64,000 nt of DNA. It comes from Pseudo-nitzschia pungens. Lineage: Eukaryota > Bacillariophyta > Bacillariophyceae > Bacillariales > Bacillariaceae. The translations under genes and the position numbers were made by a program. The notes below the pieces were generated by a model that was not told the DNA's origin, did no database searches, and worked only from the letters and a program-made list of their open reading frames with translations. The DNA lies in contig CM074758.1 of the NCBI GenBank assembly GCA_037355855.1, positions 7,971,001 to 8,035,000 of the forward strand, read 5' to 3'. The first letter of the stretch is position 1; each line of letters begins with the position of its first letter. Below, piece by piece: positions 42,201-50,886 of the stretch.

Positions 42201-44193
42201 AGTCAACAGCTAATTCTTCACCAGAAGTTGAGGAATCAGAGCCAGCACAAAACAAATCTGTGTCATCCACAAAGGCAAAACCCACAAGAGAAACCAGTTG
42301 CAGTGACAAAGAAGTGATAAGATGGACACCATGCCCAGCCTGTCGCATCATTCGGAAGACAATGGTTGACACCAAAGCCCAAAGAGTTGGACCAATACCA
42401 TTGCCTTGGCCACAACCACTGAGAGGAACAGGTTCATCACCATACACAGGACCTGACCGTCCAAAACCAGTTTTGATGTGGTGCTTAGCATGTTGCAGAG
42501 TAGACAGAAGAACTTCACACACATGTGCAGGAACACCAAAGCTCTGGAGAGTGAGACCTGCAATGGGATGAGAGATTCTATCATAACAGCCCTTGGCATC
42601 ATTCATAGCAACAGCACCGGATCTGCGCTTCTGCCTCAACACATCACAGATGAGCTTCTTGTTCAAGCAGGTGTTGATGGCCTTGTGGTGTTTCCTGCTT
42701 CCATGTTGATCAACCGCCACTGCATTGGCACGTTCAGCATGGGCAAGAATGCGTCTGCCAATCATCTTGTTGTTGATTTGGAACTCAGGAGACATCAACT
42801 GGATGAGTCTCATCTTATCCACTCTATATTCACCAGGTTTCTTGAATATCTCAACATCCGTGATGACCTGCCAGGCAGAAGGAGAAAAGCCAACAATCAA
42901 AGGGACAGATCTCAGGAGAGTGTCAAACTTGTTCAGCTGGGGATCCAGGGCAAATGCCTTGTGGTGGGCAAAACTCAAACAAGAAGGTTCACTTGCTGTG
43001 CGCTCCCTCTGGCGTTTCCAGGCAGCAACAACCCCAACCCCAACAATAGAAGCCAAGGAAGCTACAGAGGCATTGTGCCAGTCTGGAGTGTCCGGAAAAA
43101 CCTGAGCATAAACAGGAGGGATGGCAGTCCGGCAAATATCATGGATGGATTTTTTGTCTGTACCCTCCTTCTTGCTGAAAAAGTGTGTAGGGCTTGGACA
43201 CCCAGCCCATAACCGTTTACCAGTTGGAGATTTTCGAAAGGCATGAATTGCAGATGGTATAGGAGACTTGCCAGAACAGGGACCCTTACCATAAAAACAC
43301 CAGAAGAAGGAAGCGGAATGAGCCCTGTTGGCAGCAGCCAAAGCCTCCTGTCGTTGGGATTGGCGTGCTTGCTGCTGAGAGGGATCAGCTTTCTGGGCAG
43401 AGGAAAAGGCAAGAGTAGATTGCTTGAGGATGGAGGAAGCAGGGACCTTGCCTGAGGTCCCAGAGCCCTTTGGTGTGTGTCTGGGCGTCTGTTGGCCTGG
43501 CAGCTGGGAGCCTGCCTGGGTGGATCCTGGCTGCTGGGATCCTGGGGGCCGGGGTCCTGACTGCTGGGAGCCCTGCTGCTGGGATCCCTGCTGCTGGGAG
43601 CCTGAGGACTGGGAGCTTATCAGCTTGGGGTCTGACAACAAAGTATCTGACGACTGAGAGCCTGACAGAGTACCTGACTGCGGATGACCTGACTCCTGGG
43701 AGCCTGATTGAGAAGCTGTTGACAGAGAAGAAGTTGGAAAGGAATCCCCTGGTGCAGAGTCCCCTGGTGCAGATTCCCCTGGTGCAGATTCCCCTGGTGC
43801 AGCTTCAGTGCCAAGCATCTCAACATCAGAGAGCACACCTGCAGAAGAAGAGGTCTTCAAGGAATCCCCTGGAGCAGGTTCAGTGCCAAGCATAACAACA
43901 TCAGAAAGCCCACCTGCAGATGAGGACTCAGAAGAAGAGGAAGACATATCACCAACAGAAGACCCAGGCATAGAGGATGAAGAGGCTGATGAGGCAGAGG
44001 AAGAGGATGATCTGGTAGCAAGAGTAGGAGAGGGAGTAGTAAGAGCAGAGGTGACACTAGAATGTCTTGGAGGGGTCTTTTGCACAAATGGGCGCTTGTT
44101 AGACCGAGTCCCAGAGGTAGACCTAGCAGAAGAATGAGGTGTGGAAGATCGTTTCTTCCGGGAAGCTGTTTGGGAGGTGGGCCGCGGAGACAT
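39202..44193 (-). CDS. LINE B fused ORF1-ORF2 protein without endonuclease
   Basis: 1663 residues, one open frame from ATG 44,193. Residues 1 to about 390 equal the N-terminal part of ORF1 (Ser-rich region, the W-C-F-Y-G-K-G-P-C block, then S-L-A-S-I). After a filler encoding V-G-V-G-V-V the frame enters ORF2 at A-A-W-K, upstream of RT. The rest is RT with F-V-D-D, RNase H with C-D-G-S-F-D and Y-R-S-E-L, the Cys/His finger C-P-L-C...H-V-L-S-C, and the C-terminus. The missing part is about 700 residues of ORF1 and the APE domain plus linker of ORF2. No stop or frameshift has accumulated. Function as a trans-acting RT is conceivable, but only inferred. Confidence 0.88.
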   Translation of the reverse strand: MSPRPTSQTASRKKRSSTPHSSARSTSGTRSNKRPFVQKTPPRHSSVTSALTTPSPTLATRSSSSSASSASSSSMPGSSVGDMSSSSSESSSAGGLSDVVMLGTEPAPGDSLKTSSSAGVLSDVEMLGTEAAPGESAPGESAPGDSAPGDSFPTSSLSTASQSGSQESGHPQSGTLSGSQSSDTLLSDPKLISSQSSGSQQQGSQQQGSQQSGPRPPGSQQPGSTQAGSQLPGQQTPRHTPKGSGTSGKVPASSILKQSTLAFSSAQKADPSQQQARQSQRQEALAAANRAHSASFFWCFYGKGPCSGKSPIPSAIHAFRKSPTGKRLWAGCPSPTHFFSKKEGTDKKSIHDICRTAIPPVYAQVFPDTPDWHNASVASLASIVGVGVVAAWKRQRERTASEPSCLSFAHHKAFALDPQLNKFDTLLRSVPLIVGFSPSAWQVITDVEIFKKPGEYRVDKMRLIQLMSPEFQINNKMIGRRILAHAERANAVAVDQHGSRKHHKAINTCLNKKLICDVLRQKRRSGAVAMNDAKGCYDRISHPIAGLTLQSFGVPAHVCEVLLSTLQHAKHHIKTGFGRSGPVYGDEPVPLSGCGQGNGIGPTLWALVSTIVFRMMRQAGHGVHLITSLSLQLVSLVGFAFVDDTDLFCAGSDSSTSGEELAVDFQEALDRWAGGIIATGGAIEPAKSFCYLIDFKWNGSGWDYRSIADMPGDFSVADKNGNRATLDRFEVDHADKTLGVFISMDGNEEAQIAHMKSQSQSFGSQLKASKCEKRASLYTFKYSFMKSVEYPMPVTQLDEATWTKIIHPALVPVLNKAGMSRTFPRHVFYGPSLYQGFGFIHPYLLQEFSHIATLFQESVRSSQTGRILRLTAESLRLELGIPLHLGVTPYHPFASYVTPCWYKHVWKFFSVHPVSLFEDFPDLPLLRSNDCYLMQAFVNAGFRGADLSLLNHMRMSLKAISLADICTPDGKRLSPMAFQLTSSNHLRDHLDWPRCPPSWPPAAKRFWTQALQTCFLPPCPPPAARALAPSFHLGPWLSPQTASLWPWFLSPSTNRIFFKTSTGWTVSTSQGRGRYRVTAELLSDKPACADVLVCPVICGQVVRVVGSSAFVSEPPDMDPLEYNPYDSLPDSPVDAFDALCESPRVLLHKYSLPQAGCQHLVDAIQSGIASAVCDGSFDPDLLRGTSAFILSPNTSTKTASLFLTGCNFVSGSPEDQSSYRSELAGIIGVLTCCTALVNLFDIASGSITIALDGDTALKQAQGSWPLVISQKSFDYVYVIRNMISALPISVHFQWVQGHQAGIFLDWWALRNHQVDSMAKAFLSVHRASAHHYPRLVFEPWAFSLHGCKCSRFDQNALHVAISGPPLLKYWQTHHDIPIPQPVLSSIHWCAHLSAFKRLPPGMQRWFVKFASGCIGVGNQLLHYQYQDHSRCPLCDADNEKVSHVLSCKDTGAVQHSVSAFKGPLQKRLEVEQTDPSLVVAIVDLLTRVRKGQTIYPSSYSLAIASAVRAQRTIGWHNWLLGRWSPRWYQIQADYYSHIGSKRSPKRWATAVIHQFFLTSWDLWTYRNERLHGPGGTLDAEQHQSLDASITSELAVGAAGALPQSHSLLQTPFHVLQGYTLTAKRQWLATIHLARKQYAAPVPPVQPYQQEAALLRAWLTGPQG

Positions 44194-44224
44194 TGTACCA
44201 GAAGTGGAGCACCGAGGGCAGAGA

Positions 44225-45240
44225 CACCAGCTGCTGGTGGACGGACTGCGGGTTGGCTGACTGCTGGGGAGCTCACTGCTGGTGGGCTGACTGCTGGGGA
44301 GCTGACGGCTGGGGGCTGACTGCTGGTAGGCTGACTGCTGGTGAGCTGACGGCTGGGGAGCTGACTGCTGGTGAGCTGACTGCTGGGGGGCTGACTGCTG
44401 GGGGGCTGACTGCTGGTGGGCCGACTGCTGGTGGGCCTGACTGCTGGTGAGCTGACTGCTGGTGAGCTGACTGCTGGTGTGCTGACAGCTGGTCGGCTAA
44501 CTGCTGGTGGGCTGACTGTTGACAGCTTGACTGCTGGTGGGCTGGTGAGCTGACTGCTGAGAGCTTGACTGCTGGGAGCCTGACTGCTAGATGGATAGGT
44601 TGGGGGTGTACGCTGGGTTTGAACCAGGGTACAGCAGCAACAACAGGTCCAACGTTGGTCTGGACACGGAAAAACTCCAGTGGAACCAAAAGAAAGGACT
44701 GGAGCACTACCAGAAGAGTCACGTTCGAAACCCACAGAGGTGCTCTGGGGTTACAGAATTTGGAAACTCCAGTAGACCACTGCAAGGCGTGTAACAGAAA
44801 CGCCGCTTGGATGTAGATGTGCCAGGTGCGTCAAGTGTGAGACAAGTGTGTCAACAGTTGAGCGTAGGATCAACAGCAGAGAAGCCACTGGAGTGCAGAA
44901 CTGCCAGGTGAGGACAGAAGCCGGGGCAGCAGAAACACCAGTGGAGTGCAGAAGCAACAACAGAATCGCCGCTTGATTGCAGAGATGCCAGGTGAAGACA
45001 GCAGCCGCAACAGAAAAGCCGAGTGAGGACAACAGCAACAGCAGAAAAGCCAGGTGGTGACAGCAGCAGCAGCAGAAAGACCAGGTGATGACAGCAGCAA
45101 CAGCACCAGAGATGCAAGGTGATGACAGCAGCAACAGCGGAATCGCCGGGTGAAGACAGCAGCAGCAACAGAAAGACCGGTGGATGACAGCAGCAGCAGG
45201 GCCCGTAGTCTTGTAGGCGTGGGAGCTGTAGGTTTGAACC
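44225..45240 (-). repeat. VNTR region of LINE B (two repeat types)
   Basis: 44,225-44,600 is the complement of the 15-bp CAGCCCACCAGCAGT unit that dominates LINE C, but with only about 25 units. 44,870-45,200 is a second repeat on AGCAGCAACAGCAGAAA and CCAGGTGATGACAGC words. Between and beyond them lie two copies of the 165-bp module. LINE A's repeat type is not present here. Confidence 0.8.
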
Positions 45241-45449
45241 AGGGTACAGCAGCAACAGCTGTAGAGATGAGAGTTGTAGGCGCGTAGGCTGGGAAACAGG
45301 GTACAGCAGCAACAACGGGTCCAACGTTGTTCTGGACAGGAAAAAACTCCAGGGGATCCAAAAAAGAACTGGAGCACTACCAGAAAAGGCACGTTCGAAA
45401 CCCACAGAGGTGCTCTGGAGTTACAAAATTTAGAAACTCCTGTAGACTA

Positions 45450-46971
45450 CTGCAAATCGTGTAGAACCTGCGGCAATATGGCTTGTAGACTTGTGTATCC
45501 AAGTTCGAACCAGGGATGATTCCAAGTGGTACACTTAAGCGACAGGGATCAGATGGCTTGAAAACAGGGGCTTTAGTAGGAACACTTAGGGACCGGGGGA
45601 TATCAATGGCAGGGCACACTTAAAAGGCTCAGGAGGGAACTTGAAGTTCAAACTCGCGAGTACTTATAAGTGGAAACAGTATCCAGGGGCAATTGGCTGG
45701 AAAAACAGGGACCTTAAGCGGAGCAGAGCAGCTGCTGTAGAATTCTACAGGGAAAATTCTGGTAGTTCTGTCTGGAGTTGCGGGCAAATGGAATAGAAGT
45801 ACCACTTTTGGCCCTGTAGAATTTACGTAGAGGGGGAAATGGAAACAGTATCCAGGGGCAATTGGCTTGAAAACAGGTACCTTGAGCGCGACACTTAGGG
45901 ACTGGGGAAACAGTGGAAACAGTATCCGGGGGCAATTGGCTTGAAAACAGGTACCTTGAGCGAGACACTTAGGGACCGGGGAAGCTGCTTGCTTGAAAAC
46001 AAGGGCTTTAGTAGAAAAGCCGAGGGACCAGGGGGAGTCTTGTGTCTTGAAAACAGTGTCAAACTTGAAGTTCAAGTTGGGGTGGCTTAATAGCGGAAAC
46101 ACTTAGGGATCAGGGAACTCGCGAACACTTAGGGACCAGGGAAATTGTAGTCTTGAAAACAAGGGGCTGTAGTAGCTGTAGTCTTGGAAACAAGAGTGCA
46201 ATAAGTAGGAGGTACTTAGGGATCGGTTGGTCTTGGCTTGAAAACAGGTGTAGTAGGGGGAGCCTTAAGCGAAAACACTTAGGGACTGGGGGGCTTGGCT
46301 AGGAAACAGGGTAGCTCTTAAGTGATTGACACTAGTAAGAGCAGGGGGCAATTGGCTTGAAAATAAAGGGGAACTGGAAGATATGCTCGCGTGAACTTGC
46401 AGATACTTAGGGATCAGCGAGTAGGAACCTTCTAGAAGGGGGGTGAATATGTGTTCGATCTTGAAGAGTGTAGAACGTTAAGTGGGTTCGACCTTGAAGA
46501 ATGTAGAACGTTAAGTGAATATCACTTAAGGGGCTTGAAAGAACGTTAAGTGGGTATCACTTAAGGGGCTTGGAAGACTGTATAGCGTTAAATAATAAGG
46601 TAGCTTGAAAACAGATCGAAAAACAAACCAAGCTCGGAGACAAACTGAGTGTGGAGACTAACCGGAGCAGAGCTGCTGTAGAATTAGTACTGGGCTTGCT
46701 GTAGAAAATTATGTGTCCTTTTGCTTGTGTTGCTGCCGATCGATCGACCGACACGGAAACAAGCAACCAAAGCAACCAAAGGGAGCAATGAGCAGCCAAA
46801 CAAACAGCAGAATCAGATAGGGGAGGTCTCTGTTAATAGGTGTGGTGCTTGGTTTTGTTGTAGGAGCTTTAGAAGTGAGTGAGATATCAAAGGGGAAAGT
46901 TGTGTAGAAATCTACGTGTTTTAAGTACTGGAACATCGGAACGTCGGACAAAATGCGCGATGCGAAAATTG
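45450..46971 (-). other. LINE B 5' UTR
   Basis: The inverted counterpart of 35,790-37,060 and 47,402-48,650. It shows the same series of CTAAGTG/CACTTAG stem-loops and GTTTTCAAGCC spacers, with small private differences. No coding sequence recognised. Confidence 0.8.
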
Positions 46972-47401
46972 TGCCTCTGGGACTCGGTCTAACAAGCGCC
47001 CATTTGTGCAAAAGACCCCGCCAAGACATTCTAGTGTCACCTCTGCTCTTACTACTCCCTCTCCTACTCTTGATACCAGATCATCCTCTTCCTCTGCCTC
47101 ATCAGACTCTTCATCCTCTATGCATGGGTCTTCTGTTGATGATATGTCTTCATCTTCTTCTGTGTCCTCATCTGCAGGTGTGCTTTCTGATGTTGATATG
47201 CTTGGCACTGAACCTGCTCCAGGGGATTCCTTGAAGACTTCTTCTTCTGCAGGTGTGCTCTCTGATGTTGAGATGCTTGGCACTGAATCTGCACCAAGGG
47301 AATCTGCACCAGGGGACTCTGCACCAGGGGATTCCTTGCAAACTTCTTCTCTGTCAACAGCTTCTCAGCTAGGCTCCCAGGAGTCAGGTCCTCCGCAGTC
47401 A

Positions 47402-48650
47402 CAATTTTGCGACGCGCGATTTTGTCCGACGTTCCGATGTTCCAGTACTTAAAACACGTAGATTTCTACACAACTTTCCCCTTTGATATCTCACTCACTT
47501 CTAAAGCTCCTACAACAAAACCAAGCACTACACCTATCAACAGAGACCTTCCCTGTCTGATTCTGCTGTTTGTTTGCCTGCTCCTTGCTCCCTTTGGTTG
47601 CTTTGGTTGCTTGTTTCCTGTCGGTCGGTCGATCGGCAACAACAAGCTTCTGCAGCAAAACAACACATAATTTTCTACAGCAATTGCAGTACTAATTTCT
47701 ACAGCTGATTCTGTTTTCTTTCGCTTTGTCTCCGAGCTCGGTTTTTCGATCTGTTTTCAAGCTACCTTATTATTTAACGCTATACAGCCTTTCAAGCCCC
47801 TTAAGTGATATCCACTTAACGTTCTACATTCTTCAAGGTTCCTTGCTGAGTTCCCTAAGTCTTTTCAAGTTGAAGTTGTCGAACACATACATACCCCCCT
47901 CTTCTAGAAGGTTCCTACTTGCTGATCCTTAAGTATTTGCAAGTTCGCGCGAGCATATCTTCCAGTTCCCCCTTTATTTTCAAGCCAATTGCCCACTACT
48001 CCTTAAGTGTTTATCATTTAAGAGTACCCCTGTTTCCTAGCCAAGCCCCCCAGTCCCTAAGTGTTTTCGCTTAAGGCTCCCCCTACTACACCTGTTTTCA
48101 AGCCAAGACCAACCGACCCCTAAGTACCTCCTACTTATTGCACTCTTGTTTCCAAGACTACAGCTACTATAGCCCCTTGTTTTCAAGACTGCAATTTCCC
48201 TGGTCCCTAAGTGTTCGCGAGTTCCCTGATCCCTAAGTGTTTTCGCTATTAAGCAACCCCAACTTGAACTTCAAGTTTGACACTGTCTTCAAGACACAAG
48301 CCTCCCCCTGGTCCCTAGGTTTTTCTACTAAAGCCCCTGTTTTCAAGCAAGCAGCTTCCCTGGTCCCTAAGTGTCTCGCTCAAGGTATTTGTTTTCACGC
48401 CAATTGCCCCCGGATACTGTTTCCACTGCTTCCCTGGTCCTTAAGTGTCTCGCTCAAGGTCCCTGTTTTCAAGCCAATTGCCTCTGGATACTGTTTCCAC
48501 TTATAAGTACTTGCGAGTTTGAACTTCAAGTTCCCTCCTAAGCCTTTTAAGTGTGCCCTGCCATTGATATACCCCGGTCCCTAAGTGTTCCTACTAAAGC
48601 CCCTGTTTTTCAAGCAAGCAGCTTCCCTGGTTTAATTGCCGCTCAGGGTC
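47402..48650 (+). other. LINE C 5' UTR with hairpin series
   Basis: Starts CAATTTTGCGACGCGCGATT. Stem-loops such as TTAAGTG-ATATC-CACTTAA (about 47,801) recur with the spacing seen in LINE A. There is no long open frame. An internal promoter is expected in a LINE 5' UTR (family knowledge), but I cannot point to one. Confidence 0.75.
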
Positions 48651-48679
48651 TTTGTCACGCCAGTTTGTTTCTACACGAT

Positions 48680-49140
48680 TTGCAGTGGTCTACTGGAGTT
48701 TCTAAATTTTGTAACTCCAGAGCACCTCTGTGGGTTTCGAACGTGCCTTTTCTGGTAGTGCTCCAGTCCTTTCTTTGGTTCCCCTGGAGTTTTTCCTTGT
48801 CCAGACCAACGTTGGACCTGTTGTTGCTGCTGTACCCTGTTTCCCAGCATACAACCAATTTGCAGGAGTCAAGCCAAGCCTACACGATTTGCAGAGTTCT
48901 TCCGCGCGCAGAGTTTTTGTGCTCCAAGTGTGAGACAAATTTTGCTCGTTTTTTAGCAAAAATTTCACGATTTGCAGGAGTCTACAGGAGTTTCTAAATT
49001 TTGTAACTCCAGAGCACCTCTGTGGGATTCGAACGTGCCTTTTCTGGTAGTGCTCCAGTTTTTTTGGATCCCCTGGAGTTTTTTCCTGTTCAGACCAACG
49101 TTGGACCTGTTGTTGCTGCTGTACCTTGGTTCAAACCCAG
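48680..49140 (+). repeat. Duplicated 165-bp module with alternative stems
   Basis: Two copies (about 48,685-48,850 and 48,975-49,140) carry CTGGAGTTTCTAAATTTTGT, AACTCCAGAGCACCTCTGTG, TTCGAACGTGCC, GTAGTGCTCCAG and GACCAACGTTGGACCTGTTG. AACTCCAG (48,713-48,720) can pair with CTGGAGTT at 48,693-48,700 or with the identical CTGGAGTT at 48,784-48,791. LINE B has two copies, LINE A one (37,105-37,275). Confidence 0.75.
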
Positions 49141-49149
49141 CGTACAACC

Positions 49150-50825
49150 CCAAGCTATCCATCCCGCAGTCAGGCTCCCAGCAGTCAAGCTCTCAGCAGT
49201 CAGCCCACCAGCAGTCAGCCCACCAGCCGTCAGCCCACCAGCAGTCAGCCCACAAGCAGTCAGCCCACCAGCAGTCAGCCCACAAGCCGTCAGCCCACCA
49301 GCAATCAGCCCACCAGCAGTCAGCTCATCAGCAGTCAGCCCACCAGCAGTCAGCCCACCAGCAGTCGGCCCACCAGCAGTCAGCCCATCAGCAGTCAGCC
49401 CACCAGCAGTCAGCTCCCCAGCAGTCAGCCCACCAGCAGTGAGCCCATCAGCAGACAGCCCACCAGCAGTCAGCCCACTAGCAGTCAGCCCACCAGCAGT
49501 CTGCCCACCAGCAGTCAGCTCACCAGCAGTCAGCCCACCAGCAGTCAGCTCACCAGCAGTCAGCCCACCAGCAGTCAGCCCACCAGCAGGCAGCCCACCA
49601 GCAGTCAGCCCACCAGCAGTGAGCTCACCAGCAGTCAGCTCACCAGCAGTCAGCTCACCAGCAGTCAGCTCACCAGCAGTCAGCTCACCAGCAGTCAGCC
49701 CACCAGCAGTCAGCCCACCAGCAGTGAGCCCACCAGCAGTCAGCTCACCAGCAGTCAGCGCACCAGCAGTCAGCCCACCAGCAGTCAGCCCACCAGCAGT
49801 CAGCCCACAAGCCGTCAGCCCACCAGCAGTCAGCCCACCAGCGGTCAGCCCACCAGCAGTCAGCTCCCCAGCAGTCAGCCCACCAGCAGTCAGCCCCCCA
49901 GCAGTCAGCCAACCAGCAGTCAGCCCACAAGCCGTCAGCCCACCAGCAGTCAGCCCACAAGCAGTCAGCCCACCAGCAGTCAGCTCACCAGCAATCAGCC
50001 CACCAGCAGTCAGCTCACCAGCAGTCAGCCCACCAGCAGTCAGCTCACCAGCAGTCAGCCCACCAGCAGTCAGCCCACCAGCAGGCAGCTCACCAGCAGT
50101 CAGCTCACCAGCAGTCAGCCCACCAGCCGTCAGCCCACCAGCAGTCAGCTCCCCAGCAGTCAGCCCACCAGCAGTGAGCCCATCAGCAGTCAGCCCACCA
50201 GCAGTCAGCCCACCAGCAGTCAGCCCACCAGCAGTCAGCCCACCAGCAGTGAGCCCACCAGCAGTCAGCTCACCAGCAGTCAGCCCACCAGCAGTGAGCT
50301 CCCCAGCAGTCAGCCCATCAGCAGTCAAGCTGTCAACAGTCAGCCCACCAGCAGTTAGCCGACCAGCAGTCAGCCCACCAGCAGTCAGCTCACCAGCAGT
50401 CAGCTCACCAGCAGTCAGGCCCACCAGCAGTCGGCCCACCAGCAGTCAGCCCCCCAGCAGTCAGCTCACCAGCAGTCAGCTCCCCAGCAGTCAGCCCACC
50501 AGCAGTGAGCTCCCCAGCTGTCAGCCCACCAGCAGTCAGCCCACCAGCAGTCAGCTCCCCAGCAGTCAGCCCACCAGCAGTGAGCCCATCAGCAGACAGG
50601 CCACCAGCAGTCAGCCCACCAGCAGTCAGCCCATCAGCAGTCAGCCCACCAGCAGTCTGCCCACCAGCAGTCAGCTCACCAGCAGTCAGCTCACCAGCAG
50701 TCAGCTCACCAGCAGTCAGCCCACCAGCAGTCAGCTCCCCAGCAGTCAGCCCACCAGCAGTGAGCTCCCCAGCAGTCAGCCAACCAGCAGTCAGCCCACC
50801 AGCAGTCAGCCCACCAGCAGTCTGC
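49150..50825 (+). repeat. 15-bp VNTR of LINE C
   Basis: About 110 units of CAGCCCACCAGCAGT with small variants (CAGCTCACC, CAGCCCATC, CCGTCAG). Because 15 is a multiple of three, long frames stay open on both strands (for example 449 codons on -). At its right edge a remnant of LINE A's repeat (TGCCCCGGCCTTTGCCCTCA, 50,822-50,841) survives, showing that one repeat type replaced the other. Confidence 0.92.
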
Positions 50826-50886
50826 CCCGGCCTTTGCCCTCAACCGCAGCTGGTGTCTCTGCCCTCAGTGCTCCACTTCTGGTACA

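Larger units (their letters stand above)
38902..46971 (-). mobile_element. LINE B, internally deleted, inserted in LINE A
   Basis: About 8.07 kb on -. The 5' end (CAATTTTCGCATCGCGCATT) is at 46,971 and the 3' tail (TATTATTATT) at 38,902. Target duplication containing GCCTCTGGGACTCGGTCTA flanks it at 38,883-38,901 and 46,973-46,991. It keeps the hairpin-rich 5' UTR (46,971-45,450), two copies of a 165-bp module, a short VNTR and the 3' UTR. The middle is deleted, fusing ORF1 to the RT half of ORF2. Lacking its own endonuclease, it should not retrotranspose by itself in its present form. Confidence 0.92.

Noticed and set aside
43029..43045. Interstitial telomere
   Set aside because: Only about two TTGGGG units; better explained as filler at a deletion junction.
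44610..44640. tRNA-derived promoter box (GGTTTGAACC-like)
   Set aside because: No cloverleaf and no matching A box at the right distance; the element is a LINE with a long leader.
49090..50439. 449-codon frame on - and 410/733-codon frames on + in the 15-bp VNTR
   Set aside because: They are pure consequences of a 15-bp period; amino acids follow the repeat on both strands. The + frames do not join ORF1 without a stop.
49150..50825. CRISPR-like regular repeats
   Set aside because: 15-bp units without unique spacers, in eukaryotic LINE context with no cas genes.
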